A stretch of 64,000 nt of DNA from Streptomyces sp. NBC_00273. GTDB taxonomy: Bacteria > Actinomycetota > Actinomycetes > Streptomycetales > Streptomycetaceae. The position numbers and the translations under genes were made by a program. The stretch covers positions 1,302,001-1,366,000 of the forward strand of contig NZ_CP108067.1 in NCBI RefSeq assembly GCF_036178145.1, given 5' to 3'. The notes under the pieces were generated by a model. That model was not told the origin of the DNA and did no database searches. It was given only the letters and a program-made list of their open reading frames with translations. Within the stretch, counting starts at the first letter, position 1, and each line of letters opens with the position of its first letter. Below, piece after piece: positions 44,429 through 53,610 of the stretch.

Positions 44429-44456
44429 GGCCCTCGCCCGAACGAAGCGAGGGGCC
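44429..44456 (-). terminator. hairpin downstream of peptidoglycan-binding gene
   Basis: GGCCCTCGC (44429-44437) pairs with GCGAGGGGCC (44447-44456) with one bulge, 66 nt past the stop. Confidence 0.5.
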
Positions 44457-44521
44457 GGCACGCGGCTGGCGCATTCAGCCCCGCTGTCTCGACTCGCCCA
44501 CGGCGGTCGAGGCCCCGAGAG

Positions 44522-45427
44522 TCAGGTCGTCCTCGCTTCCAGCGCCGCTCTGGTTGCCCGACCGTAGACCGCTCTCTCGTCTCCTGTGATGCCGTAACGG
44601 TCCTGGAGTGCGCTCACCGCACGGGAGACCGGGCCGTTGTACTGCCCGTGTATGGGGCCGTCGTAGAGACCGAGCTGGGAGAGCCGGGACTGGAGATCGT
44701 TGACTGCGACACCTCTGTCGCCGCGGCGGAGAACGGGCTGTACGGCCGGGGGCTTTGCGGTAGCTGGTGGCACCGGCGTTCGACTCGGAGGTGGCGCCGC
44801 GGGCGCGGAATCTCGGGCAGAGCTGGCCGAGCCCGTCGCGTTGGGAGACTTGCCGGCTTCTGCGGAGCCGGTCGGTCGCGCCTGCGCGGACCGCTGGGGA
44901 GTGGCAGTGGCAGAAACCCCGCCGGGGGCCGGAGGGGGAGGCAAGCGGGGCGTGGTAGTGCTGTCGGCGGTTTTCTCGGTGGCCTCGTCGCCCGGCTCGA
45001 CGACCTCCAGTGCGGTCGACGGATCCGGTCCCCTGCTGCTGGTCTCGTCCGACGAGTGCCATGCGGCGGCGGCAACGACGAGCGTCCCGACCACCGTGGC
45101 CACCGCAGTCACCAGGCGCGGGCGGTAACGCGGCGCCGCATGCCGAACGGGCTGCGGTCTCGACATGCTGACGGTGACTGTGGACGTGGAGCCGTGCATC
45201 ACGATGAACACCGCGTCGCCCGACGGCTCGGCGAACTGAACCTTCGACAGTCGCAGTGTGTCCGCCGCCCCCGCCTCGCCGGACTCCGCGCGAGCCGTGA
45301 CATAGGGCCTGATCCACTGGTCCGCGAAGTCGTCGGATTCCTCTGCCGGGTTCGCGGTGCCCCGTACGCGGTCCCCATCCCCACAGCAGGGGTACGGTTC
45401 GCCCCAGCCGCACCGATGTGCGTTCAT
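44522..45427 (-). CDS. membrane-anchored peptidoglycan-binding-domain protein
   Basis: A 301-residue protein. The cytoplasmic N-terminus MNAHRCGWGEPYPCCGDGDR carries paired cysteines (possible zinc site) and the IRPYVT segment common to this Streptomyces group. A single membrane helix lies at about 90-110 (LVTAVATVVGTLVVAAAAW). A long Pro/Ala/Ser extracellular linker leads to a C-terminal PG_binding_1 domain (about 230-300: VLRRGDRGVAVNDLQSRLSQ, LGLYDGPIHGQYN). GAGATGAGAG precedes ATG 45427; the 17-codon longer form is less like relatives. It probably tethers a cytoplasmic partner to the wall. Confidence 0.82.
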   Translation of the reverse strand: MNAHRCGWGEPYPCCGDGDRVRGTANPAEESDDFADQWIRPYVTARAESGEAGAADTLRLSKVQFAEPSGDAVFIVMHGSTSTVTVSMSRPQPVRHAAPRYRPRLVTAVATVVGTLVVAAAAWHSSDETSSRGPDPSTALEVVEPGDEATEKTADSTTTPRLPPPPAPGGVSATATPQRSAQARPTGSAEAGKSPNATGSASSARDSAPAAPPPSRTPVPPATAKPPAVQPVLRRGDRGVAVNDLQSRLSQLGLYDGPIHGQYNGPVSRAVSALQDRYGITGDERAVYGRATRAALEARTT

Positions 45428-45613
45428 TACTCTCATCTCAGGTCGATTACGTCCTTTGCCCCGCCGGCTCTGGTCCACCCCTCACCGAACGAGTCGAAAC
45501 GTCATTTCCCGCCCGTACCTCAGGAGTACCCGCATCCGGCTCGGCGGGGTCCCCCGGACCGGCGAGGGCCGCTGGCAGGACTGAACACGTCCAGGTATCC
45601 GCCCAATTTAAGG

Positions 45614-46335
45614 TCACGAGTCAGGGGCCAGCGCCGCGGCACTGGCGGCGGCGATGCCGATCACACCGGTCGAGTCGGTGCTCGGGAGCGAAGACTTGTC
45701 CGTCTTCGTCTCCTGGGTACCGGGAGCGGTGTCGTCGATGAAGAGGACCGCCTCGGATGCTCCGGCCCGATGCTTCGGCCCCTTTCCGGGCTCCAGCCAG
45801 GGCGGTGGGCGCCGATCCTGAAGTGTGGCGGCTGCCCGCGGTGGTAGTTGTTGGCACCCTGGTGCGTGCCTACGCTGACGCCGTCCCGTGCGACGGTGAT
45901 CGAACCGGGTGCATCGGCGGAGGACCATGTTATGTCGAAGGTCCACTGGTTCCAGTGGCCCAGACGTGCCGCCCCGAGCGGGTCCGGCTGCTGCCAGTCA
46001 CCGGGGAGGTGGTTGGCGAAGTTGAAGCGATGACTGCCTGCGTCGAGGTTCTTGATGAACAGCTCGGATTTGAACGAGCGTCCGTCGTCGGGGATGTTGA
46101 CGCGCGCGGCCTGCCCTGATTTCCCTCCGGGTGCGGTCCCGACGAGTACGCGGCCAGCGCCGTTGAGCGCCATGAACGGCAGCTTCTGGGAAGGCGACTC
46201 GAAGGTGCAGGAGACGGAGTCGGCGGCGGTGGCCGGGTAGGCGGCACCCACACCGGGGACCAGCAGGGCGGTGGTGCATGAGGTCAGGCGGCGGGCGGGG
46301 CGACCGGCGGGCGGCAGCGGCTTTGCGATGTGCAT
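45614..46335 (-). pseudogene. decayed paralogue of the polysaccharide-lyase-like gene at 28315-29421
   Basis: Starts MHIAKPLPPAGRPARRLTSC with a signal peptide, then ADSVSCTFESPSQKLPFMAL, GRSFKSELFIKNLDAGSHRF and DGVSVGTHQGANNYHRG, nearly identical to the intact gene. Two lesions are visible. About 46 codons are missing in frame between LPGDWQ and PLGAARLGHWNQW (the segment ERDLDTIVAQWFSTQ onward). A frameshift near 45800 moves ASEAVLFIDDTAPGTQ and SSLPSTDSTGVIGIAAASAA to another frame. The wall-anchor signal also ends early, at ALAPDS, without the basic tail. Confidence 0.88.
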
Positions 46336-46635
46336 GGGCGTTTCCTTCCTCGTACGGGGCGGAGACTTCAGCCAGTGGCCGATGGGTGGCGGAAGACGAA
46401 ACCGGGGAGTTGACCGGCGGAGATCGCGAGGGCAAGGAAGCCAATTCCTCGGGCCGACGCGGCCCGATACGACAGGACAGTCCTGGACCCCTCAGGCGCA
46501 CCGTCGCGCCGCAGAGCCCACCCCCGGTACCGCGCTTCAGCCGCCCGCCCGGTGGTTGAGGATGCGTTGACCCTACTGCGCGGCGATGAAGGAGGACCAG
46601 TGAAGAATGCAGTCCGGTCTATAACGAACCGCTAA
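46336..46635. other. intergenic region
   Basis: No gene is supported. GAAGGAGG followed by a GTG at about 46601 opens an 11-codon frame (MKNAVRSITNR), probably the stump of a lost gene. Confidence 0.3.
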
Positions 46636-46780
46636 CTACGCTTGCGAAGCGACCAGTTGGAGACCCGACGGTAGGCGAAGTCGCTCAACGGCCATGTCTC
46701 CGACGGTCCGGTGCCGATGCCACTCCTGATCCGGTACGGAGAAGCAGACGACGTAGGCGTGTCGGCCGCGTCCGCCATTG
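46636..46780 (-). pseudogene. duplicate C-terminal fragment of the kinase-associated protein
   Basis: Encodes HAYVVCFSVPDQEWHRHRTV and GDMAVERLRL, clearly homologous to QYVVHLSAPDEQWSRYRPVF / DTAVVGLRL at the end of the adjacent kinase pseudogene. A tandem partial duplication, or the end of a second copy. Confidence 0.6.
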
Positions 46781-46944
46781 CCACGCGGTCCGCGTAGCTC
46801 CCCACTTGAGTCACCTATGCCACACGGGCAGACCCGCATGCCGGGCCGCCGTACGCACCCGCCCGGATGCAGCGTCACAGCATCAGCGGCGACGCCCTGA
46901 AGCCACTCCGCGCCAGGATCGCCGGTGGTCGGCCGAAGGCCGGT

Positions 46945-48477
46945 TCACCCGCCGAGGCGGAGGCCGACGACGGCGGTGTCGAAGACGGGCCGGTACCGGC
47001 TCCACTGCTCGTCCGGTGCGGAGAGATGAACGACGTACTGCGTGCCGTCCGTGTCCGCGAACGCCACCTCCGCCACCTCCGCCACCTCCGCCACCCGGAA
47101 GTTCCGTACCCTGCCGTCGAAGGTGAACTCCCAGTAGCCGCCGGGGCCTCCGCGAACGGTCGTGGGCTCCATTCTCACCCGTACGTGGCCGGGGTTGTCG
47201 CGGCGCGTCTGCGCCTCCTCAATCGTGCGCCGGTGCTCCAGGACCGCAAGCCCGGACGGATCCACGTAGACGACCTCACCGCCATCCAGTTCCTTGCCCT
47301 TCCAGCCGTCGGGAACCGGCAGGGAGAGGCCACTGCTCTGGTGCTCGATGTGGTACCCGGGAGGCAGCGCCCGGGCACGCTCGGACCGGGCCGGCGTGGA
47401 CTCGCCGCGTCGCTCGCGGGAGCCCGATGGGGTGCGTCGGCTGCGGCACGCCCGGACCGCCCGGACGGAGCTGCGCGGCGCCGGCGCCCGGTCCGGCGTC
47501 CACGGGGGGGGCAGGGTCAGCGGCGTCAATCTCCGGCCGCGCGGAAGAACCCGCCACTACGGCCCCGGCCGCGGACTCGTCCTCACGGGGTGCGTCGGGC
47601 GCGGACGGGGCGAGGACGGCGGTTCCCGTCCCCGTTCCGGCCGCATGCCGCAGGTGGTCCTCGGTCTCCGACAGACTCGTGCGCCGCTCGGGCTCCTTCA
47701 CCAGCAGCCCTGAATCACCAGGGCCAGGTCACCGGCGGCGCGCGGACGGTCGTAGGGATCGGCCGCGATGGCGTAGGCCATCTCGATCGGGTTGTCCCGG
47801 TCGCAGGGATGCCGGCCCTCGACCGCGCAGTACAGCAGCACGCCGAGGGACCACAGGTCGCACGCCGGCCCCAGCGGGACGCTGCGCAGCCGCTCCGGCG
47901 CGAGACAGGAGATCGAACCGAGGAGCTCACCGATCCGGGTCAGCGGCGACGTGCCGCTCTCCAGGGCGATCCCGAAGTCTGTGAGTACGATCCGGCCGTC
48001 GTGCCCGATGAGGACATTGGCGGGCTTGACGTCCCGGTGCAGCACACCGATGTCGTGGGCGGCGCGCAACGCGGCGGCCACCGCCAGGCCGATGCGGGCC
48101 CCTCGCCCGTGGGCAGCGGGCCCCGCTTGAGGACGTCGTCCAACGTGACCGAGGGTGTGTACTCCATGACGATGCACGGCAGGCCCTCGTCGTCCTCGGC
48201 CCGCAGCATCGCCGCGTCCGCCAGGCAGTCCCGGCCCGGAGCGACCGCGAGTGCGACATCCAGAAGGATCTTGCCCGGGTCGTGGAACGCCCGCGGTTTG
48301 CGCCACGGCGCCAATGCCTCCGATATCGCGCCGACCAGGCCGGACTTGCGGACCGTCGCCCAGCAGCACTGTCCCGGGCTGCGAGACCACCGAGCGGCCA
48401 CCGTCCTCAACACAGACAGACGGATAGGACCCGATACGCTTCTTCACCTGGGAAGTGCTTCTTTCCTCGCCACGCAC
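46945..48477 (-). pseudogene. serine/threonine protein kinase, multiply frameshifted
   Basis: Catalytic-domain pieces lie in two frames: ADAAMLRAEDDEGLPCIVME YTPSVTLDDVLKRG, then LRAAHDIGVLHRDVKPANVL (HRDVKPAN catalytic loop), IVLTDFGIALESG (DFG), CLAPERL and ACDLWSLGVLLYCAVEGRHP. A third frame continues LLVKEPERRTSLSETEDHLR, and a fourth gives the extracellular end GYHIEHQSSGLSLPVPDGWK to DTAVVGLRLGG. At least three frameshifts separate the parts, and the glycine-rich loop and VAVK lysine are not found. The encoded protein was an Hanks-type kinase with a C-terminal domain of unknown function. Confidence 0.8.
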
Positions 48478-48573
48478 AGGACCCTCAGCAAGTCCTATCC
48501 TTGCAGGTCAGGAGCATGTTCTGTTTTCCCGATCGCCCACCGGACACCGCCCGTGGTGAAAGCCCGAGGCTAG

Positions 48574-49971
48574 TACTGCAACGGTCTTTTGCCTGACAGG
48601 TTGGCAGCTTCGGGTGGTGTGTGGCCTCGGCGTTTGTAGTGGCTGGTGCGGGCTTGGTGTTGTCGTCGTCGGCGCCAGTGCGACCAGTGCAGGACGTGAT
48701 CGATGTTTGGGCGGGGCCGGGTGAGGCGGGTGATCAGGCGTCTGAGTTCCGGGAGGGTGAGTGGGATGAGCTGGGAGGATCCGTTTCTGCTTTCCCGGCA
48801 TCCTGTTCGCGGGCCCGCAGGACGGTGAGGCAGGCGTGGGCGGCGATGGCGAGGGTGATGTGGCGGTGCCAGCCGGGGTAGCGGCGGACCTGGTAGTCGT
48901 CCAGGCCGCACTCCTGCTTGGCGGTCTGGAAGCATTCCTCGACGGCCCAGCGGCTGCCGGCGACGTGGATCAGTTCGTCGAGCGTGGTCTCGGTGGGGCA
49001 GTAGGCGATGCAGTACGAGATCTCGTCCGGCCGGCGGACACTGCGGCGGGCGATCACCCAGTGCCGTCGGTCCTCACGGTGCCAGGGGCGGACCTCGACC
49101 CTCGCCCAGTCGTAGACGCGTGGGCCGTGGGCCCCGTTGCCGCAGGAACGGCGTTTCCACTTCTGCCGGGGCAGACCGTTGAACAGGTCATGGACGGGGT
49201 GGTCCATGGCCCATCGGGTGACGACGGTGTCGTGGCGGGTGGTGGCCATGACGTGGAAGACATCGGCCCGCTCGAGCTCGGTCCGCCAGCCCTTGGAGAA
49301 GCCGTAGGCGGCGTCCGCGGTCACCCAACGGAACGGGATCTTCTCCGTGATCGCCCGGCGGACCATGGCCTTGGCGATGACCACTTTCGTCTCGAAGGCG
49401 ACCGTGTCCTCGATGCCCGCGGCCCGGCACCGTTCCCGGTCATCGGTCCATGACGTGGGCAGATACAGGCGGCGGTCGATCAGGGTGCGGCCGCGTCCGC
49501 CGGCATAGGCGAGGAAGACACCGACCTGGCAGTTCTCCGTCCGCCCGGCGGTGCCTGAGTACTGGCGCTGGACCCCGGCCGATCGGACACCCTTCTTCAG
49601 GAACCCGGTGTCGTCCACGATCAGCACCGCACCCGGGTCACCGAGATGCTCGACCACGTAGTCACGGATGTCGGCCAGGACCTCATCGGCGTCCCAGTCG
49701 CACCGGTTCAGCAACCGGTGGATCCGGTCCGGGCCGCCATGCCCGGCTTCCTCCGCGAGCGTCCACCCGTTCTTCCGCTCCAACGGGGCTATCAGCCCCC
49801 GCATATACGCAAGCGCGGACTCCCGCGGCTCCGACCGGGCAAACCGGTGCACGAACCGCTCGTGCAACTCACCCAGACCCGCCGCCCACACCCTGACATC
49901 ACCAAACACCCCACCCATGACCAGAACAACGATCACCCTGGCCACCAGTCACGCCAAACGCCGTTGCAGTA
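48574..49971 (-). mobile_element. IS701-family insertion sequence
   Basis: 1398 bp with terminal inverted repeats TACTGCAACGG (left) and CCGTTGCAGTA (right), extending imperfectly inward (TCTTTTGCCTGAC versus CGTTTGGCGTGAC). It is flanked on both sides by CTAG (48570-48573 and 49972-49975), matching the 4-bp YTAR targets of IS701 elements. It contains one intact transposase gene and lies just 5' of the kinase pseudogene. Confidence 0.9.
48734..49945 (-). CDS. IS701-family DDE transposase
   Basis: A 403-residue transposase. DDE-core context is visible: VLIVDDTGFLKKGVRSAGVQ (first Asp), RWVTADAAYGFSKGWRTELE (second Asp), and SRWAVEECFQTAKQECGLDD (Glu), followed by QVRRYPGWHRHITLAIAAHA, the IS701 signature. 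The listed GTG gives MARVIVVLVM. ATG 49915 (MGGVFGDVRVWAAGLGELHE) aligns better with relatives and may be the true start. The gene appears intact, so the element may be mobile. Confidence 0.93.
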   Translation of the reverse strand: MARVIVVLVMGGVFGDVRVWAAGLGELHERFVHRFARSEPRESALAYMRGLIAPLERKNGWTLAEEAGHGGPDRIHRLLNRCDWDADEVLADIRDYVVEHLGDPGAVLIVDDTGFLKKGVRSAGVQRQYSGTAGRTENCQVGVFLAYAGGRGRTLIDRRLYLPTSWTDDRERCRAAGIEDTVAFETKVVIAKAMVRRAITEKIPFRWVTADAAYGFSKGWRTELERADVFHVMATTRHDTVVTRWAMDHPVHDLFNGLPRQKWKRRSCGNGAHGPRVYDWARVEVRPWHREDRRHWVIARRSVRRPDEISYCIAYCPTETTLDELIHVAGSRWAVEECFQTAKQECGLDDYQVRRYPGWHRHITLAIAAHACLTVLRAREQDAGKAETDPPSSSHSPSRNSDA

Positions 49972-50549
49972 CTAGAAGCGTGGCGGGAGCGGTGTGCCGA
50001 CGGGCCGGTTTCGGCGAGCCGTCACCCTGTCGAGGGGAGGTCGAGGAGCGAGGTGTCGAGCGTGCACATGGGTGTAGTCCGCGCACGGAGACAGATCTTG
50101 CTTCCAGATGCTCCAATTGCGTAAGTTATGCGCAACCTCGATCACTCTGCGTCGGGGGTGGGGGTACGCCAAGACGTACCCGACCGTAGGCCTTCCGCCC
50201 CCACCGCCTGTCTCCCCGCCGCGCTACAAGCGCCGGGATCGCTATCAACTGCTTGCAGTTCACCGGGAGTTGACCGAAGCAGGCCAGCCCGGGACCTCAT
50301 CGTCCGAGGGGCCGAAATTCGCGCCCACCGTCGTGCGCAGGTGACAGGACCAGTCAAACCAGGAGTCAAAGCATGAGACCTGTGCCCAAGGCGGCGCTGA
50401 TCCGGGGTCGTGCGTGGCGGTGTCGGCGCCGGCCTACGCGTACTGCCCCCAGGGCCCAGACCCCGGCCAGTTGCACAACTCTGACATTACCCAGCCTGAG
50501 ACGTCGAGCGACAAGCTCACGAAAGCGCTCGGCGTCGCCTCAACGGTAC
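49972..50549. other. intergenic region with dyads
   Basis: No gene is supported. TTGCGTAAGTTATGCGCAA at 50117-50135 is a near-perfect 19-bp palindrome of regulator-operator type. GGGTACG (50162-50168) / CGTACCC (50175-50181) is a small hairpin. No intact regulated gene lies directly downstream. Confidence 0.45.
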
Positions 50550-50945
50550 TCAGGTTCGCACCACTTCCCGACGACGGGGTCAAGCCCGGTGTGGGAGGGA
50601 AGCGCAAGGGTCTCGGGCGCGAACCTGCACGACAGCCAGGCCTGGCAACCCCTCGTGCGCGGCATCCCGCCGATCCGATCGCGCCGCGGACCACGTCGCT
50701 GCCGGCCGGCAAGCTCCACGGCTACCTCCACCTGCGCATATGGCTCCGCAGACGCGACATCCGTCACTGCATCGCCCGGAAGGGAATCGAACTGTCGACC
50801 CGGCCGGGCCGTCACCGATGGGTCGTGGAGCGGACGGTGCCCTGGCTCGCGGGCTGCCGCCGCTTACACTGCCACCACGCACGCAAAGCCGAACACCTCC
50901 TGGCGTTCACAGGCATCGCCGCAGCCCTCATCTGCTCATTGGAAC
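50550..50945 (+). pseudogene. IS5-family transposase relic
   Basis: One frame gives VSGANLHDSQAWQPLVRGIP and PIRSRRGPRR. The next gives GKLHGYLHLRIWLRRRDIRH, CIARKGIELSTRPGRHRWVV, ERTVPWLAGCRRLHCHHARK and AEHLLAFTGIAAALIC. These are the second Asp region and the HRWVVERtxsWL Glu region of IS5-group transposases. A frameshift near 50690 and a small deletion (ADKAYDY-type residues absent between KLH and YLHLR) inactivate it. Confidence 0.8.
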
Positions 50946-51133
50946 CTTCAAGGGCCTTCCCAGTAGAGCGGGACGGAGATCCCTCTCCGCCTCACCCCTC
51001 GGATGGCGAACTCGCATGACTCGCGGACGATCGCCACTCCCCGGTGGAGCGACGTGCCGGCCCGGCACGATTCGCAGCCGCCAGTGAGATGCGACGACCG
51101 CGGACCCCGAACCAGAGAACAGGCAGGACGGCA

Positions 51134-53437
51134 GTGCGCACAGGACACGGGAATCTCCCCGCACATACGACCAGTTTCATCGGACGGCGGCAGGAGCTTG
51201 CGCTCGCTCGGCAACTGGTCGCCAGGAGCAGACTGCTGACCATGACCGGCCCCGCCGGCATCGGCAAGTCCCGCCTCGCTGTGCAGCTCGCCCACACACT
51301 CCAGCGCTCGTTCCCGGCCGGCACCTGGCTGATCGATGTGGCAGCCTTAGAAGCGGGGGAGGCTATCACCAGCGCTGCGTCGGCCATGTTCGGGCTGCGG
51401 CCCAGCCCCGACGGCCGGCCGATCGGAGCGCTGACGGAGTACCTGCGAGAGCGCCGGACGCTGATCGTGTTCGACAACTGCGAGCACCTTCTGCACGCCG
51501 TAGCGGTCCTCACCAGCGCCCTCCTTGAGGCCGCTCCCCACCTGCGGGTGATCGTCACCAGCCGGCAGACGCTCGGTGTGGACGGCGAGCAGCTGCTCAT
51601 GGTTCCCTCGCTTCCGCCACCCGGGCCGGTCCTCCCGTCCACCAGACCGGCGGTACGCAACGACGCGGTGCGGTTGTTCACCGATCGTGCCATCTCCGTA
51701 CTTGGGGCCTTCGATCCCTCGCCCGCCGATGTTCAGGCCGCTGCCGAAATCTGCCACCGCCTGGAAGGCGTTCCCCTGGCGATCGAACTGGCCGCCGCCC
51801 GCCTGCGGGTCCTTGCCTGCGACCAGATCCTCGACCGCCTGGACGACAGCTTCGCCTTGCTCACAGGCGGGAGCCGGGCCGCGCCGCCGCGCTTTCGCAC
51901 CCTGCGGGCAGCCGTCGACTGGAGCTACAACCTCTGCAGCGATCAGGAACAGCGGCTCTGGGCGCGGATGTCGGTCTTCTCCGCCGGTTTCAATCTTGCT
52001 GCTGTCGAGGCGGTCTGCACGGACGAGTCCCTGCCTCGATCGGCCGTTCTCGACATGGTGGCGGGGCTGGTCGACAAGTCCGTACTCATCCGCGAGGAGC
52101 ACGACCATCAGGTCTTCTACCGGATGCTGGGCACCATGCGTCAGTACGGGCAGCTGCGGCTGCAAGAGCACGGGCTGTCCCGGGACCTCGTGCGGCGGCA
52201 CCGGGACCACTACCACGCCCTCGTTCGGCGGGCGGAAGCAGAATGGTTCACCGCGAAGCAGCCCGAGTGGTTGGTCCGTCTGCAGCGTGAACAACCCAAC
52301 ATCCGTGATGCGCTGCAATCCTGCCTCAACGAGCCAGGAGAGGCACGCAGAGGCATGGAGATCATCACCGCGGTCCGCAGTCACCGGTTGGGCATCGGCC
52401 ACCTGCAGGAAGACCGCGCCTGCCTGGCGCAGCTGCTCGCGTTGGACACCGAGCCGAGCCCCGACAGGGCCAAGGCCCTCTGGACGGACGGCTGGCTGGC
52501 CCTCCTCACCGGCGATACGGCCGGCGGTGCGGTTCGAGCCGCCGAGTGCGGCGGCCTGGCCCGGGTTATGGGCGACCCTGGTACCCACGCCGCGGCGGGC
52601 CAGCTGGCCGGGCTCAGCGCGCTGTTCCAGGACGACTTCGTGAGAGCCATCGATCTCCTGGAAGATGCTCGTGCACGCTATGAGGCCCTCGGTGACGCCG
52701 GGGAATCGTGGACCACCCTCCATCACCTCGTCCTTGCCGCCTGCTTCGCCGGTGACCGGCGGGCTGCTGGCCTTGCCCAGGACTTGCTGGACCGGTGCGA
52801 CACCCACGACATGCAGTGGGCCCGGCCCCACGCCTTGTGGGCCCTCGCCCTGAGGCACTGGCTGGCACAGGAGCCCGAGCAAGTCGTCACGATGCTGCGA
52901 GCGTGCCTTCGCGACGCGTTGCCCAGCCACGACCGGTTCCTGGTGGCCCGGTGCCTCGAGATGATGGCTTGGGCGCGGGCACGACAGGGCCACAGCAGGG
53001 AAGCGGCGAAACACCTGGGTGCCGCTCAAAGCTTGTGGCAGCAGACCTCCACCCTGTTTCCCGGCGTGGGGCAGTCTGCCGTCCACCATCTGGCCTGCGA
53101 GAGGGAGCTGCGGACCGCTCTGGGCGATGCCGCATTCGAGAAGCACGTCCGAACGGGCGCGGCCTCGAGCGTCCAGCAGGCTCTCGCACTGGCCCTGCTG
53201 GACGACCGAGTCCTCGCTCACCCCTTGCAGAAGGCCTTGCCCCCTCTTCTTACCGCCCGCGAGCAGCAAGTCGCCGGCCTGCTGCGGGAGGGGCTGTCGG
53301 ACAAGCAGATCGCTGCTCGGCTCGTCATCTCGCCCCGGACCGCGCAGGGCCACGTACAGCGGATCCTGCTCAAGTTGGGCCTCACCCGCCGTGCACAGGT
53401 CGTTGCCTGGGTGCACGACCAGGCCCCGCGCTCTTGA
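51134..53437 (+). CDS. large ATP-binding LuxR-family regulator (NB-ARC/TPR-like plus C-terminal HTH)
   Basis: A 767-residue regulator. It begins with TGHGNLPAHTTSFIGRRQEL, then an AAA/NB-ARC module: Walker A MTGPAGIGKSRLAVQLAH, Walker B RTLIVFDNCEHLL, GVPLAIELAAARLRVL and FRTLRAAVDWSYNLCSDQEQ. A helical TPR-like middle (about 410-690) follows. The C-terminal LuxR helix-turn-helix has LTAREQQVAGLLREGLSDKQ and IAARLVISPRTAQGHVQRIL. GTG 51134 was chosen because family members start just before GNLP; the frame is open 30 codons further. It is convergent with the RIP-propeller gene and is the nearest intact regulator to it, but a link is not shown. Confidence 0.9.
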   Translation: MRTGHGNLPAHTTSFIGRRQELALARQLVARSRLLTMTGPAGIGKSRLAVQLAHTLQRSFPAGTWLIDVAALEAGEAITSAASAMFGLRPSPDGRPIGALTEYLRERRTLIVFDNCEHLLHAVAVLTSALLEAAPHLRVIVTSRQTLGVDGEQLLMVPSLPPPGPVLPSTRPAVRNDAVRLFTDRAISVLGAFDPSPADVQAAAEICHRLEGVPLAIELAAARLRVLACDQILDRLDDSFALLTGGSRAAPPRFRTLRAAVDWSYNLCSDQEQRLWARMSVFSAGFNLAAVEAVCTDESLPRSAVLDMVAGLVDKSVLIREEHDHQVFYRMLGTMRQYGQLRLQEHGLSRDLVRRHRDHYHALVRRAEAEWFTAKQPEWLVRLQREQPNIRDALQSCLNEPGEARRGMEIITAVRSHRLGIGHLQEDRACLAQLLALDTEPSPDRAKALWTDGWLALLTGDTAGGAVRAAECGGLARVMGDPGTHAAAGQLAGLSALFQDDFVRAIDLLEDARARYEALGDAGESWTTLHHLVLAACFAGDRRAAGLAQDLLDRCDTHDMQWARPHALWALALRHWLAQEPEQVVTMLRACLRDALPSHDRFLVARCLEMMAWARARQGHSREAAKHLGAAQSLWQQTSTLFPGVGQSAVHHLACERELRTALGDAAFEKHVRTGAASSVQQALALALLDDRVLAHPLQKALPPLLTAREQQVAGLLREGLSDKQIAARLVISPRTAQGHVQRILLKLGLTRRAQVVAWVHDQAPRS

Positions 53438-53509
53438 GGAACCGTCACGCGCCTCACGCGGGTTGCCGAACAACCTTCACCGAACAAAACGCTCGTGGCC
53501 ACCCACGGC

Positions 53510-53546
53510 AGAGCGCCCGGCGGTCCTGGTGACCACCGGGCGCTCT
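53510..53546. terminator. bidirectional terminator between LuxR and RIP genes
   Basis: Perfect 11-bp arms AGAGCGCCCGG (53510-53520) / CCGGGCGCTCT (53536-53546), with further inner pairing, between two convergent genes. Confidence 0.7.
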
Positions 53547-53610
53547 GTCCTGTCCAGATCTGATCAGCTGTCGGTTTGATCAGTCCTCGGAGTACGAGGT
53601 TGACTCGGCA

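Noticed and set aside
46601..46636. 11-codon mini-ORF with a good ribosome-binding site
   Set aside because: Too short to support as a gene. More likely the stump of a deleted coding region.
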